Below, piece by piece: positions 25,474 through 34,753 of a stretch of 46,480 nt of DNA. The stretch comes from Sphingomonas sp. Leaf22 (GTDB lineage Bacteria; Pseudomonadota; Alphaproteobacteria; Sphingomonadales; Sphingomonadaceae). The DNA lies in assembly GCF_001421715.1 (NCBI RefSeq), contig NZ_LMKP01000007.1, positions 1-46,480 on the forward strand, read 5' to 3'. The notes beneath the pieces were generated by a model. That model had not been told where the DNA came from. It saw only the letters and a list, made by a program, of their open reading frames with translations, and did not search any database. Positions within the stretch are counted from its first letter, which is position 1. Each line of letters begins with the position of its first letter. The position numbers and the translations under genes are program-made.

Positions 25474-26201
25474 GCGTTCGACCAGCCGCCATCGATCACA
25501 TGCGCCACGCCGGTGGTGTAGGACGACGCGTCGGAGGCGAGATACAGCGCCAGTTCGGCGATTTCTTCCGCCCGGCCCAGCCGCCCCATCGGCTGGCGGG
25601 CGGTGAAGGAGGCGCGCGCGGCTTCGGCGTCGCCGGTCGCGGCCATGCGTTCCTCCAGCGACGGCGACTGGACGGTGCCGGGGCAGATCGCGTTGCAGCG
25701 GATACCCTGTCCGACGAAATCGAGCGCCACCGATTTGGTCAGGCCGATCACCGCCGCCTTCGACGCGGTATAGACGAAGCGGTTGGGTACCGCGATCACA
25801 TGGCTGGCGACCGACGACATGTTGACGATCGACCCGCCGCCCGCATCGATCATCGCCGGCAACAGGGCGCGGATCAGGCGGTATTGCGCGCGGACGTTCA
25901 GGTCGAAGCTGAAGTCCCAGTCGGCCTCTTCGGTGGTCAGGATCGTGCCGGCATGGACGAAGCCCGCACAGTTGAACAGGATATCGACCGCGCCGACCCG
26001 ACCGGCGAAATCCCGGATCGCCTGCGGATCGAGCAGGTCGACGACGTGCGCCTCGCAGCCGTCGAGCGTCGCGAGCGCGTCGGCATTGATATCGACCGCC
26101 AGCACTCGTGCCCCTTCGCGGGCGAACAGTTCGGCGGCGGCGCGACCGATCCCTTGCGCGGCGGCGGTAACGATGGCGGTTTTGCCGGACAGACGGGTCA
26201 T
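25470..26201 (-). CDS. SDR-family dehydrogenase, probable 2-keto-3-deoxy-L-fuconate dehydrogenase
   Basis: A 243-residue classical short-chain dehydrogenase. The NAD-binding motif TAAAQGIG is at 12-19, Asp37 at the end of the second strand (LAVDIN) favours NAD, and the NNAG-equivalent is FNCAG. The active-site Ser is near 130 (NMSSVAS) and YTASK gives Tyr144 and Lys148. Sequence features match the branch that oxidises 2-keto-3-deoxy sugar acids (L-fuconate or L-rhamnonate type), and its neighbours are an L-fucose-dehydrogenase-like aldo/keto reductase and a mutarotase. ATG at 26201 overlaps the upstream stop by four bases; an upstream start at 26267 would add 22 arginine-rich residues and is rejected. 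The assigned step is inference from context. Confidence 0.82.
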   Translation of the reverse strand: MTRLSGKTAIVTAAAQGIGRAAAELFAREGARVLAVDINADALATLDGCEAHVVDLLDPQAIRDFAGRVGAVDILFNCAGFVHAGTILTTEEADWDFSFDLNVRAQYRLIRALLPAMIDAGGGSIVNMSSVASHVIAVPNRFVYTASKAAVIGLTKSVALDFVGQGIRCNAICPGTVQSPSLEERMAATGDAEAARASFTARQPMGRLGRAEEIAELALYLASDASSYTTGVAHVIDGGWSNA

Positions 26202-27208
26202 GCGGTCTCCGAGGAAGGAACGGGGGCGTCGGCGCGGACCAGACCGGCGTCGATCAGATCGTGCCACAGCGCGGGGGGCAGCGACAGGGTGGCGAGCGTC
26301 ACCGCCTGCGCGACTTCTTGGCGGTCGGCCATGCCCGGGATGACGGTGTCGACCGTCGGATGCGCCATCGCGAATTGCAGCGCCGCCGCCGCCATCGGCA
26401 CGGCGTGGCGCGCGCAGATCGCGGCGATGGCATCGATCCGGCGGACGATATCGGCGGGCGGCGCTTCGTAGTTATAGCGCGCGTCGCCGCCGGTGCCGGT
26501 GGCGAGGATGCCCGAATTATACGGCCCGCCAAGGATCAGGCGGACGCCCATCGCATCGCAGCGGGGCAGCAGCGTGTCGAGCGCGCCCTGTTCGAGCAGC
26601 GTGTAGCGGCCGGCGAGCAGGATCGCGTCGAGTTCGACCCGGTCGAGCAAGTCCTCGCACACCGCGATCTCGTTGACGCCGATCCCGATCGCGCCGATCG
26701 CGCCCGCGTCGCGCAGGCTCCGCATCGCCGGATAGCCGCCGTCGAGAAAGGTCGCCATGCGTGCGGCGGCATCGGCACCATGGGTCATCGCGCCCAGATC
26801 ATGCGCCAGCAACAGGTCGATGCGATCGCGCCGCAACCGGCCGCAACTGGCGTCGAACGATCGCAACACGCCGTCGCGCGAATAGTCGAAGGCGCTTTCG
26901 ACCGGTTCGGGCGACACGAAGCCCTGTCGTTCGGTGCCTAGATCGCGGTCGGACACCGGTCGCAGGACCCGTCCGACCTTGGTCGATACGAAGGCGGTGC
27001 CGCCCGGATCGCGCGCCGCCAGCGCATCGCCCACCCGCCGTTCGGACAGGCCGAAGCCGTAATGCGGCGCGGTGTCGAACGCGCGGATGCCGTGATCCCA
27101 TGCGGCGTCGATCGTCGCCCGGGCGGCATCCTCGCCGACCGGCCGATATAGATTGCCGATCGCCGCCCCGCCGAAGCCGAGCCTGGCGGGACGCTGCCCT
27201 GCGGTCAT
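26198..27208 (-). CDS. Aldo/keto reductase, probable L-fucose dehydrogenase
   Basis: A 336-residue aldo/keto reductase. The catalytic tetrad is visible: Asp45, Tyr50, Lys77 and His136 (in DTAPHY, STKVGR and LLLAHD). The first stretch LGFGGAAIGNLYRPVGEDAA and the later LILGGPYNSGIL are features of the subgroup that oxidises aldoses at C1 with NAD(P) (D-threo-aldose or L-fucose dehydrogenase). A good Shine-Dalgarno sequence (GGAGAGAGGA) precedes the ATG. It is the first gene of the operon aldo/keto reductase, SDR, mutarotase, permease, dacB, and would start L-fucose oxidation to the lactone. Lactonase, fuconate dehydratase and final cleavage enzymes are not adjacent. Specificity is inferred. 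Confidence 0.82.
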   Translation of the reverse strand: MTAGQRPARLGFGGAAIGNLYRPVGEDAARATIDAAWDHGIRAFDTAPHYGFGLSERRVGDALAARDPGGTAFVSTKVGRVLRPVSDRDLGTERQGFVSPEPVESAFDYSRDGVLRSFDASCGRLRRDRIDLLLAHDLGAMTHGADAAARMATFLDGGYPAMRSLRDAGAIGAIGIGVNEIAVCEDLLDRVELDAILLAGRYTLLEQGALDTLLPRCDAMGVRLILGGPYNSGILATGTGGDARYNYEAPPADIVRRIDAIAAICARHAVPMAAAALQFAMAHPTVDTVIPGMADRQEVAQAVTLATLSLPPALWHDLIDAGLVRADAPVPSSETA

Positions 27209-27263
27209 CGCGTGTCCTCTCTCCGCTTATATTCGCGAAGAAATTTCACCTGTCAAAACCAAA

Positions 27264-28373
27264 TCAATATACGACGACCGAGCGGATGCTTTCCCCGGCA
27301 TGCATCAGCTCGAAGCCCTTGTTGATCTCGTCGAGCGACAGGACATGGGTAATCATCGGGTCGATCTCGATCTTGCCGTTCATGTACCAGTCGACGATCT
27401 TCGGCACGTCGGTCCGGCCCTTCGCGCCGCCGAATGCGGTGCCGCGCCAGTTGCGCCCCGTCACCAGCTGGAACGGACGGGTGGCGATCTCCTTGCCCGC
27501 TTCGGCGACGCCGATGATGATGCTGGTGCCCCAGCCGCGATGGCACGCCTCCAGCGCCTGTCGCATCACCTGCGTGTTGCCGGTGCAGTCGAACGTATAG
27601 TCCGCGCCGCCATCGGTCAGCGCGACGAGATGCTGGACCAGATCGCCGTCGACGTCCTTCGGGTTGACGAAATGGGTCATACCGAAGCGGCGGCCCCATT
27701 CCTCGCGCGCCGGATTGATGTCGACGCCGACGATCATGTTCGCGCCGGCCATCCGCGCGCCCTGCAACACGTTCAGGCCGATGCCGCCCAGACCGAAGAC
27801 GATGATGTTGTCGCCCGGCGCGACCTTGGCAGTGTTGACCACCGCGCCGACGCCGGTGGTGACGCCGCAGCCGACATAGCAGCTGGTCTGGAACGGCGCG
27901 TCCTCGCGGATCTTCGCCACCGCGATCTCGGGCAGGACGGTGAAGTTCGAGAAGGTGGAGCAGCCCATATAATGGTAGATCGGCTGGCCCTTATAGCTGA
28001 AGCGGGTCGTGCCGTCGGGCATCAGCCCTTTCCCTTGCGTCGCGCGGATCGCGGTGCACAGGTTGGTCTTGCCCGACAGGCACGACTTACACTGGCGGCA
28101 TTCGGGGGTGTAGAGCGGGATGACATGGTCGCCGACCGCGACGCTGGTCACGCCCGCGCCGACCTCACGCACGATCCCCGCGCCCTCATGACCAAGCACC
28201 GACGGGAAGATCCCCTCGCTGTCGAGGCCGTCGAGCGTATAGGCATCGGTATGGCAGATGCCGGTCGCCATGATCTCGATCAGCACTTCGCCGGCCTTGG
28301 GCCCTTCGAGGTCGAGTTCGACGATTTCGAGCGGGCGCTTGGCTTCGAACGCGACGGCGGCACGGGTCTTCAT
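27264..28373 (-). CDS. frmA: S-(hydroxymethyl)glutathione dehydrogenase (class III alcohol dehydrogenase)
   Basis: A 369-residue glutathione-dependent formaldehyde dehydrogenase, also active as S-nitrosoglutathione reductase. Catalytic zinc ligands are in [15 protein letters not shown] and GHEGAG, and the structural-zinc cluster is [15 protein letters not shown]. The coenzyme loop is [19 protein letters not shown]. The sequence is the full family length and highly typical, for example [20 protein letters not shown]. Downstream on the same strand, 55 bases away, is the L-fucose operon; upstream is the divergent rlpA. It acts in the cytoplasm in formaldehyde and nitrosative stress detoxification. 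Confidence 0.95.
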   Translation of the reverse strand: MKTRAAVAFEAKRPLEIVELDLEGPKAGEVLIEIMATGICHTDAYTLDGLDSEGIFPSVLGHEGAGIVREVGAGVTSVAVGDHVIPLYTPECRQCKSCLSGKTNLCTAIRATQGKGLMPDGTTRFSYKGQPIYHYMGCSTFSNFTVLPEIAVAKIREDAPFQTSCYVGCGVTTGVGAVVNTAKVAPGDNIIVFGLGGIGLNVLQGARMAGANMIVGVDINPAREEWGRRFGMTHFVNPKDVDGDLVQHLVALTDGGADYTFDCTGNTQVMRQALEACHRGWGTSIIIGVAEAGKEIATRPFQLVTGRNWRGTAFGGAKGRTDVPKIVDWYMNGKIEIDPMITHVLSLDEINKGFELMHAGESIRSVVVY

Positions 28374-28457
28374 GGGGCGTCTCCTTGGGGTGCCGTGGGA
28401 CTAGCGGGCGCGGACGGGGGTCGGCAAGGGGGCGGTGGTGCGCTAGGGACCATCGTC

Positions 28458-29012
28458 ATGCTTGCACGCTCGCTCCTGCCCTGTGCCGCCCTGTTGCTCT
28501 CGGCCTGTGCCGGTGGCGGGTACCGGCCGGTCAGCGATGCGGTGGTCAAGGTCGGGCGGCCCTATCAAGTGCGCGGCGTCACCTATGCGCCCGCCGTCGA
28601 TCCGGCATATGACATGCTGGGGCTGGCGAGCTGGTATGGCAGCGAATCGGGCGGGCGCACCGCCAATGGCGAGCGGTTCCGGCCCGGCTGGGTCACCGCC
28701 GCGCACACCACGCTGCCGCTGCCGAGCTATGTCGAGGTGACCGCACTCGACAGCGGGCGGCGGGTGCTGGTGCGGGTCAATGATCGCGGACCGTTCACCG
28801 GGCGCGGGCGCATCCTCGATCTGTCACGCGGCGCGGCGGAGGCGCTGGGCGCGCGCGGGGCCGGCGTGGTGCCGGTGCGGGTGCGGGTGGTGGTGCCCGA
28901 CGAGCGCGACCGCGCGCGGCTGCGCAAGGGCAAAGGCGCGCGCGAACTGCCGCCGGTGGATGAGCGGACGCGGGCGAATTTGCGAGCGCAGTTGCGCGCG
29001 AGCGGGCTGTAG
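28458..29012 (+). CDS. rlpA: RlpA-like septal-ring lipoprotein
   Basis: A 184-residue lipoprotein of the RlpA family, which in some bacteria is a lytic transglycosylase acting on peptide-free glycan at the division septum. A signal with lipobox LLSAC gives Cys17. The double-psi beta-barrel domain (about 50-145) includes GLASWYGSESGGRTANGE (catalytic region), the typical AAHTTLPLPSYVEV, and RVLVRVNDRGPFTGRGRILD. No C-terminal SPOR domain is present; the protein ends soon after in a charged tail. ATG at 28458 is chosen because it starts the lipoprotein signal. It is divergent from frmA across 84 bases. Confidence 0.93.
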   Translation: MLARSLLPCAALLLSACAGGGYRPVSDAVVKVGRPYQVRGVTYAPAVDPAYDMLGLASWYGSESGGRTANGERFRPGWVTAAHTTLPLPSYVEVTALDSGRRVLVRVNDRGPFTGRGRILDLSRGAAEALGARGAGVVPVRVRVVVPDERDRARLRKGKGARELPPVDERTRANLRAQLRASGL

Positions 29013-29152
29013 CGCCGGGCCAAAGGTCACAAAGGTCACACTTGCGCGCGTTTTGCGGCGGTGTCGCTTTTGGGGGTGTCGGCAGGGTCAAGGAGCGCGG
29101 GTCTGGTGGACCCGGCGCGATGTTGACTGGACGCGATGAAGTAGGAAAGCGG

Positions 29153-29731
29153 CTATTTTGCCGCTGCCCGTTCGGCCTGCATTTCGGCAAGTTCCTGATC
29201 CTGCTCGGCGAGGTCCGGTACGTTGAGCGCAGTGCGCAGGCTGTCCGGCACGAGTTGGCGGTCATAGGGGTCGCGAGTGAGCGGCATATTGTCTGCCTGT
29301 CGCCACTGCGTGCCGTAAATCTGTTTCTGGCCGATAGTTTGCAGATAACGGTCGAGCGTGGCGGCGGCGATCCAACTGGCCCGTGCCTTGCCCCGCGCGA
29401 CCGACGCGATCGCCAGCGAATGGGCGAGGAGATAGTCTTCGGGCTTGTCACCATGTTGGAAGACGAACGCAGCGGCGTAATAGTCGTCGGCGGTCGTGAG
29501 CTTGCCTTGGTCGAGCAGGACGCGTGTGCGGGCACGCCGGACATCGTCGGCGGCGTTCATTCTTTCGATGAAAGCCATGTCGTTATACTGTTCGGGTTTG
29601 ACGTTCTGTCGAACGGCCTGATCCTCGGCGAACAGCTTCGCCATCTCGGCATTGCCGTGGAGCGGAGCGGTCTGCGCGAGCGCGGGGGTGGCGAGGAACA
29701 GGGCGGACAGGGCGATCGTCAGGTGGCGCAT
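29153..29731 (-). CDS. Periplasmic protein of unknown function
   Basis: A 192-residue protein with a clear signal peptide (MRHLTIALSALFLATPALA, cleavage after residue 19). The mature chain is mostly helical and hydrophilic, with the segment ADDYYAAAFVFQHGDKPEDY and later LDRYLQTIGQKQIYGTQW, which resembles DUF6624-like proteins common in proteobacteria. No catalytic motif is evident. The end is very rich in Glu, Gln and Ala. A short hairpin (AGCGGC/GCCGCT, 29148-29165) spans its stop codon and may act as a weak terminator. It lies downstream of rpsD on the same strand but behind a strong terminator, so it is probably independently transcribed. Confidence 0.75.
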   Translation of the reverse strand: MRHLTIALSALFLATPALAQTAPLHGNAEMAKLFAEDQAVRQNVKPEQYNDMAFIERMNAADDVRRARTRVLLDQGKLTTADDYYAAAFVFQHGDKPEDYLLAHSLAIASVARGKARASWIAAATLDRYLQTIGQKQIYGTQWRQADNMPLTRDPYDRQLVPDSLRTALNVPDLAEQDQELAEMQAERAAAK

Positions 29732-29796
29732 GGAGCCTCGCTTGGATGGGAGGCGGCCAAGGTGTCGCAGGATCGGGCCGGCGTACAGTGGATACG

Positions 29797-29828
29797 AAAA
29801 GGGCGGCCTCCTTGCGGGGCCGCCCTTT
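29797..29828 (-). terminator. Intrinsic terminator downstream of rpsD
   Basis: GGGCGGCC (29801-29808) and GGCCGCCC (29818-29825) form a perfect 8-base stem with a 9-base loop. Read on the minus strand the stem is followed by TTTT, the normal shape of an intrinsic terminator. It lies about 120 bases past the rpsD stop. The plus strand also has a short T run, so it may act in both directions. Confidence 0.8.
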
Positions 29829-29892
29829 CGGTTTCTGCCAGCGTCGCGGGCAAAGCCCGCGCCGTCGGTCGCTGCTTGTGCAGCGCCGGCCG

Positions 29893-29947
29893 CTCGCGCT
29901 GAGGGGTTGCCTCGGTCCAGCTGCGCTGGACCTTGGCTCAGCGCGAG
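29893..29947. repeat. Nested inverted repeats next to the rpsD stop
   Basis: An outer 11-base perfect inverted repeat (CTCGCGCTGAG at 29893-29903, CTCAGCGCGAG at 29937-29947) encloses an inner perfect stem (GGTCCAGC at 29914-29921, GCTGGACC at 29925-29932, loop TGC). The right arm abuts the rpsD stop codon. The stacked hairpin in the 3' untranslated region could protect the rpsD transcript or assist the terminator farther down. Confidence 0.6.
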
Positions 29948-29948
29948 A

Positions 29949-30560
29949 TCAGCGCGAGTAGAATTCCACGACCAGGTTCGGTTCCATCTTCACCGGATAC
30001 GGCACTTCGTCCAGCGTCGGAACGCGGGTGAAGGTGACCTTGGTGCCTTCGGCGCCGATATATTCGGGGATGTCACGCTCGGCGAGGGTCTGCGCTTCGA
30101 GGACCAGCGCCATTTCCTGCGCCTTGGTGCCCAGCGAGATTTCGTCGCCGACATAGCAACGACGCGACGCGATGTTGCACTTCACGCCGTTGACGCGGAC
30201 GTGGCCGTGGCTGACCAGCTGACGCGCGGCCCAGACGGTCGGCGCGAACTTGGCGCGGTACACGATCATGTCGAGGCGCTGTTCGAGCAGGCCGATCAGG
30301 TTCTGACCGGTGTCGCCCTTCATGCGCGACGCTTCTTCATAGGTGCGCTTGAACTGCTTTTCGGTGACGTCGCCGTAATAGCCCTTCAGCTTCTGCTTGG
30401 CGCGCAGCTGGGTGCCGAAGTCCGACATCTTGCCCTTGCGGCGCTGACCATGCTGGCCGGGGCCGTATTCCCGCTTGTTGACCGGGCTCTTGGGACGACC
30501 CCAGATATTCTCGCCAAGACGGCGATCGAGCTTGTACTTGGCGCTGGAGCGCTTCGACAT
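29949..30560 (-). CDS. rpsD: 30S ribosomal protein S4
   Basis: A 203-residue primary rRNA-binding protein of the small subunit. The sequence starts [20 protein letters not shown] and has the S4 N-terminal domain (about 1-95) and the S4 RNA-binding fold (about 95-155) with the signature [30 protein letters not shown] (parts [20 protein letters not shown] and [10 protein letters not shown]). No zinc-binding cysteines are present, as is usual for alphaproteobacteria. The upstream in-frame ATG at 30596 would add twelve residues not found in S4 and is rejected. The gene stands alone here, away from the alpha operon, as is common in this class. It ends with a terminator downstream. Confidence 0.98.
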   Translation of the reverse strand: MSKRSSAKYKLDRRLGENIWGRPKSPVNKREYGPGQHGQRRKGKMSDFGTQLRAKQKLKGYYGDVTEKQFKRTYEEASRMKGDTGQNLIGLLEQRLDMIVYRAKFAPTVWAARQLVSHGHVRVNGVKCNIASRRCYVGDEISLGTKAQEMALVLEAQTLAERDIPEYIGAEGTKVTFTRVPTLDEVPYPVKMEPNLVVEFYSR

Positions 30561-30758
30561 CGTAAATCCAATGCAATTGCAGTAACGTTTGACCATCCAG
30601 GCGGACGATCGCGGCTCCCGGTATTCGCCGCCGGTCTTGCGACCGGGGCCACCGCTTCACCGGGAATGCGGGGCCGAATTGCGAAGGGGGGCGCCTAGCC
30701 GGATGGTCCGACAGAGTCAAGCTGGACAAGCCGCAGCGCAGCCGCCACAGCGCGGGGC

Positions 30759-31064
30759 ATGACGATCCTGCCCGGCCCCGACTGCACCACCATGACCGAC
30801 GTCCGTGCCGGGGTCGATCACGTCGACCGCGAACTGGTCGCGCTGCTGGCGCGGCGCTTCGCCTATATGGACGCCGCCGCCCGCATCAAGCCGGGCCGCG
30901 AAGCGGTGCGCGACGAGGCGCGCAAGGCACAGGTGATCGCGAATGCGCGCGCGGCGGCGGCGGCGGCGGGGGTGCCCGATGCGGTGGTCGCGGATTTGTG
31001 GGAGCGGCTGGTCGAGGCGTCGATCGGGTATGAGCTGGCGCGGTTCGACGCTACGCGGGGGTAG
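30759..31064 (+). CDS. Chorismate mutase (AroQ type)
   Basis: A 101-residue helical protein of the AroQ chorismate mutase family, which converts chorismate to prephenate in phenylalanine and tyrosine synthesis. The first helix DVRAGVDHVDRELVALLARRF carries the conserved Arg and the second region RIKPGREAVRDEARKAQVI carries the Lys and Arg used for substrate binding. The short form with a single domain resembles the PchB/stand-alone group, so isochorismate-pyruvate lyase activity is an alternative. A second in-frame ATG at 30792 (MTDVRAG) fits the family start better. Divergent from rpsD across about 200 bases; no other aromatic pathway gene is adjacent. Confidence 0.88.
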   Translation: MTILPGPDCTTMTDVRAGVDHVDRELVALLARRFAYMDAAARIKPGREAVRDEARKAQVIANARAAAAAAGVPDAVVADLWERLVEASIGYELARFDATRG

Positions 31065-31160
31065 GGTGGCAAAGGGTTGGTAGCTCCGCCCCGCTCGCCC
31101 ACGTCACTTCAGGATTGGCCGAAACCTCCGGGAACGTCCCGAACGGAGCCAAACCCGAGC

Positions 31161-31252
31161 CGTACCCCGGCGAAGGCCGGGGTCCAGTTGGAAAGGCTTG
31201 TCCGTAGCTAACTAACGTCCCTCAACTGGGCCCCGGCCTTCGCCGGGGTACG
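31161..31252. repeat. Long inverted repeat, 30-base arms
   Basis: The arms at 31161-31190 and 31223-31252 are reverse complements over 30 bases with one mismatch, separated by 32 bases. Each arm contains an internal palindrome (CCCCGGCGAAGGCCGGGG). A related element with the core CCCGGCGCAGGCCGGG lies at 35767-35864. This type of intergenic palindrome recurs in sphingomonad genomes as I remember them. Confidence 0.85.
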
Positions 31253-31319
31253 AATCAGCGGCTTTCGCGGAGGTCTCGCCTTACGCCGGGGTCCCGGTGC
31301 CGTTTCCGGCCGCAGCGGG

Positions 31320-31353
31320 AAGCGGGACCCCGGGTCAAGCCCGGGGTGACGGT
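31320..31353. repeat. Single copy of palindromic repeat (also in the fliQ-fliR gap)
   Basis: A 34-base unit starting AAGCGGGACCCCGGGTCAAG and ending GGGGTGACGGT. It differs at two positions from the unit at 45218-45251, where it occurs as an inverted pair. Its internal arms (ACCCCGGG and CCCGGGGT) make a hairpin with loop TCAAG. A degenerate partner may lie at 31284-31297. It overlies the end of the gap before the dehydratase gene. Confidence 0.75.
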
Positions 31354-31392
31354 CTGGCGTAGCGAGAAAGGGCGGTCACAGACCGCCCTCCG

Positions 31393-33183
31393 TCAGTGGT
31401 TGTCGCGCGGCAGGCCGCGGGTCTGGGCGATCTGCTGATACGCCTCGGCCCCTTCGAGGATCGCGCCGGTCGACATCTGGCCGACGACCGAGCGCTGGAT
31501 TTCCTGCCACGGGGTCTGCGACGCCGGATATTGATAGCCACCGGCCGCTTCGAGCTCGCGGCGGCGCTGTGCCAGTTCCTCGTCCGCCAGCAGCACGTCG
31601 GCGCGGCCCTTGCCCAGATCGATGCGGACGCGGTCGCCGGTGCGCAGCAGCGCCAAGCCGCCACCCGCCGCCGCTTCGGGGCTGGCGTTGAGGATCGAGG
31701 GCGATCCCGACGTGCCCGACTGACGCCCGTCGCCGATGCACGGCAGCGCGCTGATCCCCTCGGTGATGAGATAGGCGGGCGGACGCATGTTCACGACCTC
31801 GGCGGCACCCGGATAGCCGATCGGCCCCGCGCCGCGCATGAACATCAGCGTTTCGGGGGTGATGCCGAGCGACGGATCGTCGATGCGGTGGTGATAATCC
31901 TCGGGGCCGTCGAACACGACCGCCGGCCCTTCGAACGCTTCGGGATCGTTCGGGTTGGACAGATAGCGTTCGCGGAATTCGGGACCGATCACGCTGGTCT
32001 TCATGACCGCCGCGTCGAACAGATTGCCCTTCAGCACGATGAAGCCGGCCTCTTCCTTCAGCGGCTGGCCGAACGGGCGGATGACCTTTTCATCCTCGAT
32101 CGTCGCGTCGCGGCAATTGTCGCCGATCGACTTGCCGTTCACGGTCAGCGCGTCCTGGGCGATCAGGCCCGCACCCATCAGTTCCTTGACGACCGCCGGT
32201 ACGCCGCCCGCGCGGTAATAATCCTCGCCCAGATATTCGCCGGCGGGTTGCAGGTTCACCAGCAACGGGACCTTGTGGCCCTGTTCCTGCCAATCCTCGA
32301 TCGGCAGGTCGACGCCGATATGGCGGGCGATCGCCGCCAGATGGATCGGGGCGTTGGTCGAACCGCCGATCGCCGAATTGACCTTGATCGCGTTGTGGAA
32401 CGCGTCCTTCGTCAGGATCTGCGAGGGTTTCAGATCCTCGCGGACCATGTCGACGATGCGCAGGCCGGTGCGGTACGCGATTTCCTGCCGGTCGCGATAC
32501 GGCGCGGGGATCGCAGCCGACCCCGGCAACTGCATGCCGAGCGCCTCGGCCAGCGAGTTCATCGTCGTCGCCGTGCCCATCGTGTTGCAATAACCGGTCG
32601 AGGGTGCGGACGAGGAAACTAGCCGGATGAACTCCTTGTTGTCGATCTCGCCGGCGGCGAGCAGCTGCCGCGCCTTCCACACGATCGTGCCCGATCCGGT
32701 GCGCTCGCCCTTGTGCCAGCCGTTGAGCATCGGCCCGACCGACAGCGCGATGGCGGGGATGTTGACCGTCGCGGCGGCCATCAGGCACGCCGGCGTCGTC
32801 TTGTCGCAGCCGATGGTCAGCACCACGCCGTCGAGCGGATAGCCGTACAGCACCTCGACCAGACCCAGATAGGCGAGGTTGCGGTCAAGGCCGGCGGTCG
32901 GACGCTTGCCGGTTTCCTGGATCGGATGGACCGGGAATTCGAGGACGATGCCGCCCGCTTCGCGAATCCCCTCGCGCAGCCGCTCGGCCAGCACGAGGTG
33001 GTGGCGGTTGCAGGGCGACAGGTCGCTGCCGGTCTGGGCGATGCCGATGATCGGCTTGCCCGACTGCAACTCTTCCTGGCTCAGGCCGAAGTTCAGATAG
33101 CGCTCGATATAGAGCGCCGTCATGTCGATATTCTCGGGGTTGTCGAACCAGGCGCGGCTACGCAGGGGGGGCATGTCGGTCAT
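31393..33183 (-). CDS. Pentonate dehydratase (xylonate/arabinonate; IlvD/Edd family)
   Basis: A 596-residue iron-sulphur dehydratase that removes water from a sugar acid to give a 2-keto-3-deoxy acid. Cys58 (SPCNR), Cys126 ([10 protein letters not shown]) and Cys199 (GYCNTMGT) are the cluster ligands. The sequence resembles Caulobacter XylD as I recall it, including [27 protein letters not shown], the C-terminal [20 protein letters not shown] and the final PRDNH. D-xylonate or L-arabinonate is thus the likely substrate. ATG at 33183 ([10 protein letters not shown]) fits; the frame remains open far upstream but that part is antisense to the permease gene. It is divergent from the permease and AraD1 genes, with which it forms a pentose-acid module. 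Confidence 0.9.
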   Translation of the reverse strand: MTDMPPLRSRAWFDNPENIDMTALYIERYLNFGLSQEELQSGKPIIGIAQTGSDLSPCNRHHLVLAERLREGIREAGGIVLEFPVHPIQETGKRPTAGLDRNLAYLGLVEVLYGYPLDGVVLTIGCDKTTPACLMAAATVNIPAIALSVGPMLNGWHKGERTGSGTIVWKARQLLAAGEIDNKEFIRLVSSSAPSTGYCNTMGTATTMNSLAEALGMQLPGSAAIPAPYRDRQEIAYRTGLRIVDMVREDLKPSQILTKDAFHNAIKVNSAIGGSTNAPIHLAAIARHIGVDLPIEDWQEQGHKVPLLVNLQPAGEYLGEDYYRAGGVPAVVKELMGAGLIAQDALTVNGKSIGDNCRDATIEDEKVIRPFGQPLKEEAGFIVLKGNLFDAAVMKTSVIGPEFRERYLSNPNDPEAFEGPAVVFDGPEDYHHRIDDPSLGITPETLMFMRGAGPIGYPGAAEVVNMRPPAYLITEGISALPCIGDGRQSGTSGSPSILNASPEAAAGGGLALLRTGDRVRIDLGKGRADVLLADEELAQRRRELEAAGGYQYPASQTPWQEIQRSVVGQMSTGAILEGAEAYQQIAQTRGLPRDNH

Positions 33184-33423
33184 GGAAATTCCGGTGCAGC
33201 AAGTGGACGGACGAACAGGGGCAATCGGGGTGCAGGCGACACGGACGGCCGAGCCGGGTGCGTGCAGGCGAGTCGGACGATGCCCGTCTTCACCCTGTTT
33301 CCTCCCCCGTATCAAGCGCCGTTGACGCCATGCGTTGGCGCATATAGTCAGACAAAATCGAATTGGGCAAGCGACGCGACGGACCAAACCGTCCCGCCAG
33401 CCGTAAAATGGGAGAAGACGAGG

Positions 33424-34743
33424 ATGCCGGCCCCAATATCCGCGCGCACCGGCGCGGTGCCACAAGGCGCGTCGGGCGCCAGTTACGCGCCCGCACTGAC
33501 GCTGCTGGCCAGCCTGTTCTTCATGTGGGGGTTCATCACCGTCATCAACAACACGCTGCTGCCGCATCTGCGCAGCGTGTTCGACCTGAACTATACCCAG
33601 ACGACGCTGATCGAAAGCGTGTGGTTCATCGCCTATTTCTTCGCATCGATCCCCTCGGCCAAGCTGATCGAGCGAATCGGGTATCAGAAGTCGCTGGTCA
33701 TCGGGTTGCTGATCATGGCGGCCGGGGCGCTGGGCATGGTGCTCGCCGCCAGCCTGCCGTCCTATGGCGTGACGCTCGTCATGCTGTTCGTGATCGCCAG
33801 CGGCATCACGCTGCTGCAGGTCGCGGCCAACCCCTATGTCGCGGTGATCGGTCCGTCGGCGACGGCGTCGTCGCGGCTCAATCTGGTGCAGGCGATGAAC
33901 TCGGCGGGCACGATGCTCGCGCCGCTGTTCGGTGCGTATCTGATCCTCGGCCGGTCGAAGGGCGGCACGTCGGAGGCGGGCACGGTGCTGACCCAGGCCG
34001 AGCGGATGGCCGACGCGCACTCGGTGGTCCTGCCCTATGTGCTGGTCGCGATCGTGCTGGTCGTGCTGGCGGTCATCATCGCCCGCTTCCCGCTGCCGGC
34101 GATGGGATCGTCGACCAGCCGCGTGGCGAAGGAGGAACGCAAGAAGCATTCGCTGTGGAACCACCGCAACCTGGTGTTCGGCGTACCCGCGATCTTCATC
34201 TACCTGATCGCCGAAATCGGCGTCGCCAACCTGTTCGTGAACTTCGTCAGCCAGCCCGACATCGCCAACGTCACCAACGAACTGGCCGGGCGCTACCTGA
34301 CCTTTCTGTGGGGCGGCATGATGATCGGCCGGTTCGTCGGCAGCTTCGTGATGCAGAAGGTCGATGCGGGCAAGGTGCTGGCGTTCTTCTCGATCGGGGC
34401 GTTCGTGGTGATGCTCGGCGCAACGTTCCTGAGCGGTCCGGCCGCGATGTGGTCGCTGATCCTCGTCGGCCTGTTCCACTCGATCATGTTCCCGACGATC
34501 TTCACGCTCGGCATCAAGGGGCTGGGGCCGCTGACCGAGGAAGGGTCGGGGCTGCTGATCATGGCGATCGCCGGCGGTGCGCTGGTGGTGGTGCAGGGCT
34601 GGCTGGCCGACCGGTACGGCCTGCAATGGTCGTTCCTGCTGACCGCCGCCTGCGAACTGTACATCCTGTTCTATGCGGTGTGGGGATCGAAGGTGACCAA
34701 TTCGATCGACGACGTCCCCGCCGACACCGACGTCTTTGCATAA
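33424..34743 (+). CDS. Sugar MFS transporter, FucP/GluP family
   Basis: A 439-residue proton-coupled sugar permease, the second of this branch in the window. Landmarks: [20 protein letters not shown] in helix 1, [37 protein letters not shown], and [18 protein letters not shown], which correspond to the conserved helix 1, 2, 4 and 5 motifs. ATG at 33424 follows a purine-rich GGAGAAGACGAGG ribosome-binding site. The stop lies 10 bases before the AraD1 gene, so both are probably co-transcribed. The context of a pentonate dehydratase and an AraD1 enzyme suggests L-arabinose, D-xylose or a related sugar as the substrate; this is inference. Confidence 0.88.
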   Translation: MPAPISARTGAVPQGASGASYAPALTLLASLFFMWGFITVINNTLLPHLRSVFDLNYTQTTLIESVWFIAYFFASIPSAKLIERIGYQKSLVIGLLIMAAGALGMVLAASLPSYGVTLVMLFVIASGITLLQVAANPYVAVIGPSATASSRLNLVQAMNSAGTMLAPLFGAYLILGRSKGGTSEAGTVLTQAERMADAHSVVLPYVLVAIVLVVLAVIIARFPLPAMGSSTSRVAKEERKKHSLWNHRNLVFGVPAIFIYLIAEIGVANLFVNFVSQPDIANVTNELAGRYLTFLWGGMMIGRFVGSFVMQKVDAGKVLAFFSIGAFVVMLGATFLSGPAAMWSLILVGLFHSIMFPTIFTLGIKGLGPLTEEGSGLLIMAIAGGALVVVQGWLADRYGLQWSFLLTAACELYILFYAVWGSKVTNSIDDVPADTDVFA

Positions 34744-34753
34744 GGAACCTTCG

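Larger units (their letters stand above)
31065..31392. other. Repeat-rich gap after chorismate mutase
   Basis: This 328-base gap between convergent genes contains no open frame of interest. It holds a long near-perfect inverted repeat (31161-31252) and one copy of a second palindromic repeat (31320-31353), both listed separately. The two together make the gap mostly hairpin-forming and probably terminate transcription from both sides. Confidence 0.7.

Noticed and set aside
29098..29114. Hairpin CGGGTC/GACCCG between rlpA and the periplasmic protein gene
   Set aside because: A 6-base stem in GC-rich DNA without a T run is weak evidence.
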